From NCBI GenBank assembly GCA_038209965.1, contig JBBQXF010000017.1, positions 1-53,053 of the forward strand: a stretch of 53,053 nucleotides of DNA, read 5' to 3'. Below the pieces are notes generated by a model that saw only the letters and a list, made by a program, of their open reading frames with translations, searched no databases and was not told the origin of the DNA. This document shows, one piece after another, positions 33,972-43,222 of the stretch (within the stretch, counting starts at the first letter, position 1; every line of letters starts with the position of its first letter). The DNA is from JALONO01 sp038209965 (GTDB lineage: Bacteria; Bacteroidota; Bacteroidia; Cytophagales; Thermoflexibacteraceae). A program made the translations under genes and the position numbers.

Positions 33972-36146
33972 ATGAGCGAACGCGAAACCATAACCTCGTT
34001 AAGACAGCAGGTCAATGAGTTCCGCTTGTCCGAGGCGGCCCTCGCGCAGTTGGAAACCCTGCTGTCTGCCAGTTTTGAAGCGCCGCTCCGGCCCCAAGAG
34101 CTCGCTGCGTTTGCCAGTATGGTGGCGGGTGAGGCGGCCCGCGCCCTGGGCGCACTGCACGGGGCATTCTTCTTGGCCGAGCGCGGCACTGCGCGCCTCA
34201 TTGCAGTGTTTGGCTCCGAAATGCCCGCTGCCACTGTGAGGTTTGCCCCGGGCGAAGGCTTGACCGGGCAAGCGATCCAAGCCCAAGAACTCCTCCTTTT
34301 TGACAATATTCCCCTGCCCGTAGGTTCCTCCTTGGGCAAAGTGACCGCCAATTGCTATTTGGCAGTCAGTCCACTCCTATTTGGTGGTGAACTTTATGGG
34401 GTGATCGAGTTGGCCTCCATTGATCCTTTCCAACCGTTTGAGATTCAGTTGCTGGAAAAAATGAGCCGCAAAGTGGCATTTTTCCTGCACCTGCGCCGAC
34501 AGTTTCAGCAGGTTCAAGAAGCCCACCGCACCCAGGAAGCCGGGGTGTCGCCCCAAAATGCGCGCGAGTCCGCCGCCACTCAAGCTGACCGCTCGCAAGT
34601 GGTGGTCGAAATGGTGGCCGGCCAACCCTTGGCTCCCCCCGAAAACCTGGCCCGCTACCAAGAACTGAACGTACAGAACCGGGAATTACAGGTCAAGGCT
34701 GCCGATCTTCAAGAGAAACTCAACGTGGCCCACCGGATCATCCGCAATTATGAGCAGGAACGCCAAGGCCAGCCCGAGCTGTTTTCTTTTGAGGACATCT
34801 TTGCCCAAGCAATGGCCAGCGCGACGGCCAGTTATGAGGAGCGGCTAGCGGTTGCAAAAGACGAACTGAGTGCGGCCCAGCAAGAGATAATGGGCTTGAC
34901 CGAACAACTCGGGGCATTCACGGCCCAACTGACAGCGGAAGCGCAAACCGCCCAAGCCGCATCGTTGAAGGCTGATGGTTTGGCCAGAGCAATGGTGAAT
35001 GCCCAGGCCAACTTGGCCTCCATTGAACAAAAACTGGCTGAGGTACAAGTGGCCCTCACTGAGGGACGGGTGCGCGAGGCGGAGTTGTCTGGCCAACTGC
35101 TCAAGGTTGAGGCCGAACGGTCCGAACTGGCTGAGCAACTACGGCAAACCGAACTGGCCCGGCAAGTTGCCGAACTGGCGGCCGAATCGGCTGGTCGAGA
35201 AACGAGCGAAGCTAATTCCACCCGCCAAACCTTGGTGTTGGAAAACAAAGCCTTGGGCGAACAATTCGTGATCGCCCAGCAGGCCAGTACTGCCCTTGAA
35301 TTTTCTTTGGGGGAAGTGCAACGGTCAATGGCCAGCCAAACCGCTGACTTGGCTACTCAACTGGCGAACGCCCAGGCCCAAGTAGCAACTTTGCAAGATG
35401 CCCCGGGCAATGCCCACCAAGACTTGGAACTGGAAATAGCCGATTTGCAAAACCAATTGGCATCGGTTCACCAGCAGGTGTTGTCCCTGACCGCAGAACT
35501 GGCCGAAGCCATTCGGGCGCTGGATGATCGCTTGGCCCGAGCCAATAAAATGGAGCAGCAGCATTCGGCCCAAGCTACCGTTGAGATGACCGAAGTGATG
35601 GCTCAACTGGCCAATGCCGATACCAAGTATCAAGCCCAACAAATGGCGATCGAGCAGTTGACCAATATCGCGCAGGACTACGAGGCCCAACTTAAGCAGG
35701 CCCACCAAGCGATGCTGGCCAAACAGCGCGACTTGGAAATGATGACCGAAAAATTGGCCGGCAAAGAGACCTTGCCCACCAAAACTGAACAGTTCCAAGC
35801 CGAAATGGCGGCCAGTTTGGAAGCAGTCCGCGAAATGTTGCTCCGCAAAGAGGAGGAACTGCTGGCCCTCCGCCAATCCAAGTCGGCCAATGGATCGACC
35901 ACCGCCAATCAACGCGCCGAACTGGCACGCTGGGAGCAAGCAGTAACGGGGCTAGTGGCCGAGTTGCAGGCCAAGGACAGCCAACTGGGCACGCTGGGCC
36001 ACGCCCTCGCCGATCGGGATCGCACCTTGGCCGATGCCACCGGATTGGCCTCCGAATACAGTTACCAGCTCAATCTTGCCCGTGAGGAGATCCGTCGCCT
36101 CAGGGCGGAAGTGGAAGATTTGTCCCGTGAACTGAGCCGCCGTTAA
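33972..36146 (+). CDS. GAF-domain protein with a very long coiled coil
   Basis: This 724-residue protein has an N-terminal GAF-like domain (about residues 20-180): AARALGALHGAFFLAERG, FAPGEGLTGQAIQ, and LAVSPLLFGGELYGVIELAS followed by FEIQLLEKMSRKVAFFLHL. The rest, about 220-720, is nearly continuous heptad coiled coil rich in Ala, Gln, Glu and Leu, with no transmembrane segment and no kinase or phosphatase domain. It closes the repeated module and is probably cotranscribed with it. A scaffold that senses a small ligand or partner is a reasonable guess; no enzymatic role is visible. Confidence 0.75.
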   Translation: MSERETITSLRQQVNEFRLSEAALAQLETLLSASFEAPLRPQELAAFASMVAGEAARALGALHGAFFLAERGTARLIAVFGSEMPAATVRFAPGEGLTGQAIQAQELLLFDNIPLPVGSSLGKVTANCYLAVSPLLFGGELYGVIELASIDPFQPFEIQLLEKMSRKVAFFLHLRRQFQQVQEAHRTQEAGVSPQNARESAATQADRSQVVVEMVAGQPLAPPENLARYQELNVQNRELQVKAADLQEKLNVAHRIIRNYEQERQGQPELFSFEDIFAQAMASATASYEERLAVAKDELSAAQQEIMGLTEQLGAFTAQLTAEAQTAQAASLKADGLARAMVNAQANLASIEQKLAEVQVALTEGRVREAELSGQLLKVEAERSELAEQLRQTELARQVAELAAESAGRETSEANSTRQTLVLENKALGEQFVIAQQASTALEFSLGEVQRSMASQTADLATQLANAQAQVATLQDAPGNAHQDLELEIADLQNQLASVHQQVLSLTAELAEAIRALDDRLARANKMEQQHSAQATVEMTEVMAQLANADTKYQAQQMAIEQLTNIAQDYEAQLKQAHQAMLAKQRDLEMMTEKLAGKETLPTKTEQFQAEMAASLEAVREMLLRKEEELLALRQSKSANGSTTANQRAELARWEQAVTGLVAELQAKDSQLGTLGHALADRDRTLADATGLASEYSYQLNLAREEIRRLRAEVEDLSRELSRR

Positions 36147-36345
36147 GATAACTTGGCAAAAACACGAGTCGCTAAACTTTTGAAAGTCAAGGGGCTGGTA
36201 CAAAGCACAATCTTTTGGTTTTGGATTCGTATTGGGGGGCGCTGCCAACAGGGCTAGCCATTGTCGGAAAGTCCAGGCCATCAAGGCCAGGCAACCAACG
36301 GTGTCGCCGGTTTTCACCAACACACCAGTTTTTGCCACTTTCGTC

Positions 36346-37506
36346 CTAAAGTTTGGCCTCGTTGCGCAATTCTTGGATCTGGGCGAGCGATAAGCCCGTT
36401 AACTCGACAATAAAGTCGTTGTCAAATCCTTTGTTGAGCGCAGTCCTCGCAATTTCAATTTTACTGTTCTGTCCAGCTTCAGCGGCGGCCCTTTCGCTCT
36501 CGGCTAGGGCTTTCGCGGCCTCGGCAAGGGCTCTTTGGGTTTCAGTGGCGGCCTTTTCGCTCTCGGTCAGGGCCTTCTCGGTCTCGGCCAAAGCTCTTTG
36601 GGTTTCAGCAGCAGCCCTTTCGGTCTCGGTCAGGGCTTTCTCGGCCTCGGCAAGGGCTCTTTGGGTTTCAGCGGCGGCCTTCTCGGTCTCGGCAAGGGCT
36701 TTTTGGGTCGCCACCAGCGCCTTTTCGGTTTCAATGGCGGTTTTCTCGGCAGCTTCCATTTTGTCCGTCATCTCCTGGATCCTTGAAATTTCGTCCAGCC
36801 AAAACTTTTGTTGGGATTCGTAATACTGTCTTTCCTTTTCGTCAAAATACATGACATCGAGTTTGGCACTGGCTTTTTTGATTTCTTTGACCTGGGCTAG
36901 TTCTTTGGGCAGTGTGCCGTTGGTGTAATGGTAGGCGTTGTTGAGGAAAGCAATCCATCGTTCAAGGGCGGTCTGGACGAACGCCAGGCCGACGTCAAAT
37001 TTGTCCATCTCCACAAAATACAAATCCAAATAGTCCAGATCGGCGTGGGTCTCGTTGTTTTCCCGATCTTTGAGCATGTAGCAGCGGTGGTACTTGCCAT
37101 CTTCAAAAAAGACAAAATCCATCAGGCTGATCACGATGCACTTGCGCAAATCCGAATAGCCCCTCCTGTTTTTTAGATCGCGCTCCTCCTCGGTGAGATA
37201 GTCCAACTGGGCGCCAAACATCTTGGCCCAGTAGTACAAAGTTCGTTTTCCGTAGAACCCCGTCCCCTTGATCTGCATTTCTATGTCGTACAGCACCCCG
37301 TTTTCGTCCTGGGCCTTGATGTCCAAAATGGAGAGTTTGCCTTCCGCATAGTCAGAAACGTTGTAGGTATTTTTAAGGGAAAGTTCGGCGATCTGCTGAT
37401 GCTGGGGCAAAATGGCGTTGACCAGCGACATCAGGATGTCCTGGTTTTCCTCCGATCCAAACAGCTTTTTGAAGACCAAATCTATTTTGGGGTTGACTCT
37501 GCTCAT
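36346..37506 (-). CDS. Rpn/PD-(D/E)XK nuclease-family transposase-like protein with repetitive coiled-coil tail
   Basis: This 386-residue protein starts at the ATG at 37506 (MSRVNPKIDLVFKKLFGSEE), the standard opening of Rpn-type recombination-promoting nucleases. The nuclease core contains SILDIKAQDENGVLYDIEMQIKG, giving the D...ExQ PD-(D/E)XK signature, and RTLYYWAKMFGAQL. After about residue 240 comes a repetitive coiled coil of EKALAETE-type heptads organised as 21-residue repeats, then a C-terminal NKGFDNDFIVELTGLSLAQI segment common in this family. It stands between the plus-strand module and the second susCD pair, with no flanking inverted repeats seen. Confidence 0.88.
   Translation of the reverse strand: MSRVNPKIDLVFKKLFGSEENQDILMSLVNAILPQHQQIAELSLKNTYNVSDYAEGKLSILDIKAQDENGVLYDIEMQIKGTGFYGKRTLYYWAKMFGAQLDYLTEEERDLKNRRGYSDLRKCIVISLMDFVFFEDGKYHRCYMLKDRENNETHADLDYLDLYFVEMDKFDVGLAFVQTALERWIAFLNNAYHYTNGTLPKELAQVKEIKKASAKLDVMYFDEKERQYYESQQKFWLDEISRIQEMTDKMEAAEKTAIETEKALVATQKALAETEKAAAETQRALAEAEKALTETERAAAETQRALAETEKALTESEKAATETQRALAEAAKALAESERAAAEAGQNSKIEIARTALNKGFDNDFIVELTGLSLAQIQELRNEAKL
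36480..36750. repeat. Tandem repeats of about 63 bp inside the Rpn-like gene
   Basis: The DNA encoding the coiled coil repeats CTTTGGGTTTCAGC-type blocks about every 63 bases (21 residues), with 7-residue sub-repeats. At least three imperfect units are visible. Such arrays vary in length by slippage; here all units keep the frame. Confidence 0.75.
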
Positions 37507-37692
37507 GGTTCTGATTTTTGGGTAAAGGTACAAACATTCACTAAAATATTTTGCACAAAGGCGATTCCTAAATCATGATCAAGCAGTTAGTCTGGTTTCC
37601 GTAAATAATATACCGCACGATTGCTCCACTGGCCAACGACCCACAACAGCGACAAAAGTCAATTGGGCGGGCCCAAGTGTTTTCCTTCAAAA

Positions 37693-37731
37693 AATCAGCC
37701 TCCCAGATTTGAAAAATCCGGGAGGCTGATT
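37693..37731 (-). terminator. Intrinsic terminator of the second susC-susD operon
   Basis: Twelve-base perfect arms (AATCAGCCTCCC / GGGAGGCTGATT), extended inward by a GATTT/AAATC pairing, form a strong hairpin. On the minus strand the stem is followed by a run of T residues. It lies 23 bases past the SusD stop. Confidence 0.85.
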
Positions 37732-37753
37732 GACACTTTATTAATTGCCGAGC

Positions 37754-39079
37754 TTAAGGGTTGGCATTGTCCCAGTTTACTTCTTGTACCGGGCGTTCGA
37801 GTTGCTCCAGTACGCGCATCCCAGCGACGGGAAGGACTATTTCGGCAAGTTTGCCGTAGCGGCGCATATCGACCCAGCGGTGGCCTTCATACCACAACGA
37901 GTAGAGGCGCTCTTTCAGGATGGCGTTGATCAAGGCATCGCGCGTAGTGGCCCCGCTGTAGTTGGGCAGGCCCGCCGCAGTGCGGATCACGTTGATCAGC
38001 CGGACGGCATCGGCGGTGCGGCCGCGTTGCGCAGCTATCTCTGCCGCGATCAACACTAATTCTTCGTTGCGCAAAATGGCCACTGGCGTAGTTCCGGTGG
38101 TGTAGATGTTGGACAGGAACCGGGTGCTGTACGTAACCCCCGAGGTGTAGGTGAGCGAAGGGGTGACCGCGGTCACTTTGCCCAAACGGCGATCGCCAGG
38201 CTCAATGTCTTCCATGATCCGCTGGACGGCCACAATCCGTGAGGAGGTAGTGTTCAACAGGGGATTGGCAAAATCGGGCGAACTGGGGCTAAAAGTGTGC
38301 TGGGGGCCAGCATTCAAGTCACCACTTTCGTTAAAGTACGTTTGTGGCAACAAAGCTTCGGCCTTGGCCCAGTCTTGCTGGTAGATAGCTACCCGCAAAG
38401 CAACGGCCCGGTTGAAGCGCTTGAAGGAGGCGGGGGTATTGAAAGCAGCAAAACCGCTGGGCATGACGAACGGGAAAGCCGCACCTGCGGCATCCAGTTG
38501 GGTTGCGCCTTCGTCCAGAAAGGCGGCAATCCCCTTGAGTGATTCTTCGAGCGAAGCGGCTTTGCTCGGCTTGAAAGGATCCAGCACATTGAGCCGCACA
38601 CCATTTTTGTACTGCACGTTCAGTTGATAGAGGTAGGCCAAACCTTTAAAAGTATTGGCCAAGCCCTTGTACGCGCTCTTTTCGGTGGCGGTCACGGAGC
38701 TGGTCTGATCTACGGAGGCAATCAGAATGTTCGCTTGGCGGATCGGTAGCCCAAACGCGGTGGTGGCCCCGTTGTAGAAGGCCGAGTTGTCAATGGGCCG
38801 CAACCCGTTCAGTTCGGTCATCCAGCGCGATTCGGTGGTATTGAAGTTGAACAGTTCCTTGCCCACCGTGCCCACCACGAGCAAATAGGTGGCCAGGCCG
38901 TTCCGGGCCAAGCTGATCTGGCCCACGGCCAAGTTGTTGAGCTGCCCCTTGGAGGCATTGGCGGCCACACTGCCCAAGCTGGGGTTATTGGGGTCAATCA
39001 CGGTCTCGAGTTTGCTGCAACCACCAAAAGCTAGCAGACCAAACGTGAGGAAAAAGATTTTTGCAAATATATTTTTCAT
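37754..39079 (-). CDS. susD: SusD/RagB-family lipoprotein, second locus
   Basis: This 441-residue protein has a lipoprotein signal (LTFGLLAFGGC lipobox) and a SusD-like body: IRQANILIASVDQ, KGLANTFKGLAYLYQLN, LRNEELVLIAAEIAAQRG and the C-terminal ERLYSLWYEGHRWVDMRRYG. It lacks the FLD/NFY opening of classic SusDs and belongs to the shorter, diverged RagB-type group. It is 31 bases downstream of its susC partner. No glycosidase gene accompanies the pair, so the cargo may be a peptide, glycan or other nutrient. Confidence 0.93.
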   Translation of the reverse strand: MKNIFAKIFFLTFGLLAFGGCSKLETVIDPNNPSLGSVAANASKGQLNNLAVGQISLARNGLATYLLVVGTVGKELFNFNTTESRWMTELNGLRPIDNSAFYNGATTAFGLPIRQANILIASVDQTSSVTATEKSAYKGLANTFKGLAYLYQLNVQYKNGVRLNVLDPFKPSKAASLEESLKGIAAFLDEGATQLDAAGAAFPFVMPSGFAAFNTPASFKRFNRAVALRVAIYQQDWAKAEALLPQTYFNESGDLNAGPQHTFSPSSPDFANPLLNTTSSRIVAVQRIMEDIEPGDRRLGKVTAVTPSLTYTSGVTYSTRFLSNIYTTGTTPVAILRNEELVLIAAEIAAQRGRTADAVRLINVIRTAAGLPNYSGATTRDALINAILKERLYSLWYEGHRWVDMRRYGKLAEIVLPVAGMRVLEQLERPVQEVNWDNANP

Positions 39080-39110
39080 ATTATGAATAATTTAGAGCAA
39101 TGGGAGAAGA

Positions 39111-42100
39111 TTAAAAATCAATGGCCAAGTGGAACATCATCCGGCGGATGGCGGGGATACTGCCAATATCGACCCCACTGCCCAAAGCAGCCGAGCCAAA
39201 GTTGGAGTTCTCTGGGTCATAGCCCGCCGTGTAATCGGTCCAGCGGAGCACGTTGTTGCCCGATACACCTAAGCGCACGCCACTGACCACACTGCCAAAC
39301 ACTTTGGTGAGTTGCTCGCGGGGCACTCGGTAGTAGAGTGCCACTTCGCGCAATTTGAAGAAACTGGTGATCACTGGGTTGTAGCCAGGGCGGGGATTGC
39401 CGTTCTCGTCCACGCCGTTGACTTTTTGGCGGTAGATCCCGTTGGGAGTGGTGCCGTCAGGGGCTTGGTCGGTATTGCTCCAGTCATTGGTGTTGCCGCC
39501 TTCGTCCCACAGTACGCGGGAGAGCGAAACAACGGTGAACCGGTGGCGGTAGTTCAACAAGGCCGAAAATTCAAAATTTTTGAAGAAAGTGATCCGGTTG
39601 TTGATCGACAATTCGTACCGCGGTTGTTGGTCGCCATAGACCGTCCAAGAAGTGGCATCGCTGGGATTAGTCCTGGGCTGGCCCACAATCTGGGTGGGCG
39701 ATTCGCCTTCCTTGACGCGCCACTGGCCAAAAGTGGCCCCGAAACCGCCCACTAAACGTTGGGGAATGTCCAACCGGGTGATTTTAGAGCGGTTGAACCA
39801 CACTAAGGGCTGGATGAACCAAGTGAAATTTTCGTTTTTCACGATGTCGCCACCCAAGCTCAGTTCCATTCCCCGGTTTTGCAGGTCGGCCGCATTGACC
39901 GACGTAGAAGTGACTCCGGTAGTGGGGGCGGTCGTCAAAGGCTGGATCAAGTCAAACACCTTCTTGTCATAGACGGTGAACTCACCTGTGATCCGGCCAC
40001 CAAACAAGCCAAAGTCCAAGCCATATTCCAGTTCGGTAGCTCGTTCAGGCTGGATATTGGTATTGCCCAGCACCGTGGAGGGGAAGAAACCGCTCTGGCC
40101 ACCCACACCCACGACGCCCAGTTGGGAGTACAAAGTGCCAAAAGTGGGCAAGCCAGCGGTTTGACCGTAAGCGACGCGGAGTTTCAGTTGGCTCACGGTT
40201 TCATCGCCCCAAGTGCCAAAGTTGGCCAAATTGACCGCCACCGAGGCGCGGGGGAACGCATACCATTTGTTGGGATCGCCGTTGAGGGTGGAGCGATCGA
40301 AGCGTACCCCAGCCGAAGCGATGATTTTGTCCTCAAAATTGGCTTCCTGCTGGGCAAAAAAGCCTTGGTCAGTATTCCGGCTAAAAATCACATCTTGTTC
40401 AAATGCTTTGGCGCGGCCAGGGTTGGAAATGCCCACTGGCAGGCCCCGGCCCCGCACGTAGTTGGCACGGGCGTTGGTGCCCAATTGGACGACCCCGGCC
40501 GAGGAATTGAGTTCCAAGCGGCCGCCCATAGCAGCGTAAGTAAACACCCCCGCCAATTGGATGTTGTAGTTGGTCACTTCATTGCGGGTGTCTTGGGCAT
40601 AGCCGGGGTTGGCCTCGGGGATCTGCGATTGGAGATCGGAGGGCAGCCAGATGGTGGCAAAGCCGTTTTGATAGTCCAATCCTCCGTTCAACTTGAACGA
40701 CAGGCTCATCTTCTGCGTGTTGAGCACTGAGATTTTGGCGTTCAGCCCTTGCAAGAAGCGGTTTACCTTTTGGTTATTGATGGCCCGGTCGCGGATGGCC
40801 AGTGGGTTTTCGCCAACTGGGCTATCGGGGTAGTTGCCTTGCGCATCGGGATACAGTTGGTAAAAAGGCTTGGTGTAGGGCAGGTTGTAACCGTAATTGA
40901 TGTTGGAGTTGTCGTTGCCCGCCCAGCCCCGGTCATTGTTGGTGAGCACGTAGTTGGAGTTTACCCCTACTTCCAGCCATTTGGTGACTTTATGATCCAA
41001 GTTGGCCCGGAAGGAATAACGGCCAAAGCCGGTGTTCTTGATAATTCCCTTTTCGTCCGAGATACTGCCATTGATGTAGAATTTGGTTCTTTCGTCCCCA
41101 CCGGTCACGCTCAGCCGGGTGTTGCGGATCTGGCCCGTTCCGCCAAAAACCACGCGTTCCCAATCTGTGTAGGTGCCATTGGCCCGGGCAGCCCGCAAGT
41201 CGGGGATTTCGTCGGCACTGAAGTACTCAGTCAGCTTGGCTTCGGTCCAATCGGCCCCGCCATAGAAAGACAGGGCTTTGCTGAAACCGATGTCTTGGCC
41301 GAAGCTCACCTTGGTTTTGCCGCCCTTGCCGCGCTTGGTGGTGATGATGACCACCCCAGCATTGGCGCGGGTGCCGTAAATGGCCGCCGCCGAAGCGCCT
41401 TTCAACACTTCAATGTTTTCAATGTCGTCGGGGTTAATGTCGGCCAAGCGGTTGGCGTTGTTGTCTTGGGCCGAGGCAGCCGATCCGCCCACAGCCTTGT
41501 TGGCTTGCGAACGGCCGGTGGAATTCTGGCTGTTGTCAATATACACCCCATCCACAATAAAAAGTGGTTGGGAGGCAGATGATCCTAGCGTCGACACGCC
41601 CCGGAACTGCATGTTGAACCCTCCGCCGGGCATGGAACCGTTGGCCACAATGTTGGCCCCGGCGATTTTGCCCTGCAAGGCTCCGTCGGCCGTGACCGGG
41701 CTGGTCACGCCCACCAACTCTTTGGCCGACACCGTGGACACGGCGTTGGCCAAGTTGGACCGTTTTACACTGGTGGCCAAACCGGTCACCACTACTTCGC
41801 TCAAACCGATCACATCTTCGACCAAAGTGGCGTTCAAGTCGCCAGAAGAAGCTGGGATGTCCAATTCTTGGCTTACAAAACCAATGAAGGAAAAAACCAT
41901 TTTTTTGGCCGATGCGGGTACACTAAGCTTGTAGTTGCCATTGGCATCGGTAATAACGCCCGCCGTGGTTCCTTTAACCACAATGTTGGCCCCGGGGAGA
42001 GGGCTGCCGTCCATTCCGCTGGTCACTTTGCCGCTCACGGTTCGATCCTGGGCTTGACTGGAGAATGCCGCGCACAGCATTACCAGCACCAAGCAGTGCT

Positions 42101-42116
42101 TGTAAAATTTGTTCAT
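39111..42116 (-). CDS. susC: SusC/RagA-family TonB-dependent outer-membrane transporter, second locus
   Basis: This 1001-residue protein has a signal peptide (ending AFSSQAQ), a carboxypeptidase-regulatory-like domain (DRTVSGKVTSGMDGSPLPGA, about residues 24-110), and a plug with VVVTGLATSVKRSNLANAV and LKGASAAAIYGTRANAGVV. The barrel ends MMFHLAIDF. It pairs with the SusD-like gene downstream on the minus strand. The GTRANAGV motif places it in the more common RagA-like branch rather than with the first SusC (GSRGSNGV). The divergent upstream region 42117-42610 carries its promoter. Confidence 0.95.
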   Translation of the reverse strand: MNKFYKHCLVLVMLCAAFSSQAQDRTVSGKVTSGMDGSPLPGANIVVKGTTAGVITDANGNYKLSVPASAKKMVFSFIGFVSQELDIPASSGDLNATLVEDVIGLSEVVVTGLATSVKRSNLANAVSTVSAKELVGVTSPVTADGALQGKIAGANIVANGSMPGGGFNMQFRGVSTLGSSASQPLFIVDGVYIDNSQNSTGRSQANKAVGGSAASAQDNNANRLADINPDDIENIEVLKGASAAAIYGTRANAGVVIITTKRGKGGKTKVSFGQDIGFSKALSFYGGADWTEAKLTEYFSADEIPDLRAARANGTYTDWERVVFGGTGQIRNTRLSVTGGDERTKFYINGSISDEKGIIKNTGFGRYSFRANLDHKVTKWLEVGVNSNYVLTNNDRGWAGNDNSNINYGYNLPYTKPFYQLYPDAQGNYPDSPVGENPLAIRDRAINNQKVNRFLQGLNAKISVLNTQKMSLSFKLNGGLDYQNGFATIWLPSDLQSQIPEANPGYAQDTRNEVTNYNIQLAGVFTYAAMGGRLELNSSAGVVQLGTNARANYVRGRGLPVGISNPGRAKAFEQDVIFSRNTDQGFFAQQEANFEDKIIASAGVRFDRSTLNGDPNKWYAFPRASVAVNLANFGTWGDETVSQLKLRVAYGQTAGLPTFGTLYSQLGVVGVGGQSGFFPSTVLGNTNIQPERATELEYGLDFGLFGGRITGEFTVYDKKVFDLIQPLTTAPTTGVTSTSVNAADLQNRGMELSLGGDIVKNENFTWFIQPLVWFNRSKITRLDIPQRLVGGFGATFGQWRVKEGESPTQIVGQPRTNPSDATSWTVYGDQQPRYELSINNRITFFKNFEFSALLNYRHRFTVVSLSRVLWDEGGNTNDWSNTDQAPDGTTPNGIYRQKVNGVDENGNPRPGYNPVITSFFKLREVALYYRVPREQLTKVFGSVVSGVRLGVSGNNVLRWTDYTAGYDPENSNFGSAALGSGVDIGSIPAIRRMMFHLAIDF

Positions 42117-42610
42117 TAGGTTGATAGTAAAGCTTGAAAAAGTAAAAAAATTAATTTGCTGTAAGCAATGATTGCTTCTAACTAAAAAAATGTGTTGCTT
42201 GTCGACTGGTACAGCACCTGTCTGGGTCGGTTAAGGTCAGTTCAAAAAATAACAATAGGCTACTCTGCCAAAAAAAGACCTGCTTATCAATTACAACTTT
42301 ACGTTAATTGTGAACAAAAAGCAAATTTTGGGTTGTTTTTTTGTGAAATTTAAAGCGATGAACAGGGATTGGCCCAAGAAAATGCCGGTCTATGGGTAAA
42401 TATGCAGCCATTTTGCGGCAAGCAGTACGTTGCCAAGTTAGCTTTGCGATGCGGACAATTTGTGGTACATTGGCCCCATTCGCCAACACATCGGTCTAAG
42501 CTAACAGTGGTTGGTGGCCAGTTAAAACCATAAACCCTTAAAATCAATGCGCCCAATTTGAGTTGGGACCTCTCTTTTTTAAATGTTGTCTGTTTTTCAA
42601 CTTGTTATTT
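42117..42610. promoter_or_regulatory. Divergent intergenic region, no gene seen
   Basis: This 494-base, AT-rich stretch separates the minus-strand susC from the plus-strand small secreted protein. No coding frame is convincing, and no clear TAnnTTTG element or hairpin could be fixed. It should hold both promoters. Confidence 0.4.
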
Positions 42611-43057
42611 ATGTCCAATAAAATTACTTTTCTGCTTTTATTTTTGTTTTTTTTGGTCGGGACAGGTTTTGCGTGGCAAACCGGCAAGGGCCAGATGTCG
42701 GCTAAATTGAACGGCCAAAGCTGGAAAACCAATGGTTCCTGTAGTTATATGTTGATCAAGACCACCTTGGCCATCACGGGCACGGACAAAAATGGCAAAA
42801 ACCTGATCCGGCTAGTGGTAAAGGATTATAAGGGCCCCGGCTCGTATGTTTTCAATGCGGCCGATGTCACTTCGGAGGGCAATTACTTTGCGCTGTCGGT
42901 GAACAAAACCGCAGTCGAGGGCAAGTTCACCGTCAACCGGGCCGATGATGGCGAGGTGGAGGGCACTTTTAGCTTCTATTGTGTCCCCTTGGCCCAAAAC
43001 CCCCGGGAAAGCCCCAAGGTGGTGGCCGAGGGCAAGTTTACCGCCATTGGCAAATAG
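42611..43057 (+). CDS. Small secreted beta-rich protein (DUF6252-like)
   Basis: From the ATG at 42611 this encodes 148 residues with a strong signal peptide (MSNKITFLLLFLFFLVGTGFA). The mature part is beta-rich: MSAKLNGQSWKTNGSCSYM, TLAITGTDKNGKNLIRLVVK, GPGSYVFNAAD, and a closing EGTFSFYC and VVAEGKFTAIGK. This order recalls the DUF6252-type secreted proteins of Bacteroidota. Two hairpins follow it. It precedes the metzincin genes but, unlike them, is exported by Sec; role unknown. Confidence 0.65.
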   Translation: MSNKITFLLLFLFFLVGTGFAWQTGKGQMSAKLNGQSWKTNGSCSYMLIKTTLAITGTDKNGKNLIRLVVKDYKGPGSYVFNAADVTSEGNYFALSVNKTAVEGKFTVNRADDGEVEGTFSFYCVPLAQNPRESPKVVAEGKFTAIGK

Positions 43058-43131
43058 TGGGCGGAAATGCTGGGATCGGCGACTGGGAAAAATCCCTTTT
43101 TTCGGGGATTGTGGTTGTGGAAGACAAGCAA

Positions 43132-43173
43132 GAACTTTGTCCAAGTGGTTTTTTTGCCACTTGGACAAAGTTC
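43132..43173. terminator. Strong hairpin after the small secreted protein gene
   Basis: Perfect 17-bp arms (GAACTTTGTCCAAGTGG and its complement) flank an 8-base T-rich loop. A smaller hairpin with AATCCC/GGGATT arms lies just before it at 43091-43110. It likely ends transcription of the upstream gene, but no T tract follows on the plus strand. It falls inside the 5-prime extension of the next open frame, arguing that the true start is further downstream. Confidence 0.5.
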
Positions 43174-43222
43174 ACTTAACCTAAGTGTTGGCACCCTGGC
43201 CTACTCTGACGTACCCAAATCA

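Noticed and set aside
36480..36750. CRISPR-like array
   Set aside because: The repeats are contiguous coding heptads inside the Rpn-like gene, with no spacers.
36346..37506. Complete insertion sequence
   Set aside because: Rpn-like genes are called transposase-like, but no terminal inverted repeats or target duplications were seen around it.
43067..43222. N-terminal extension of the first metzincin-like protein
   Set aside because: It would translate through a 17-bp perfect hairpin and has no counterpart in the paralog beyond the last few codons.
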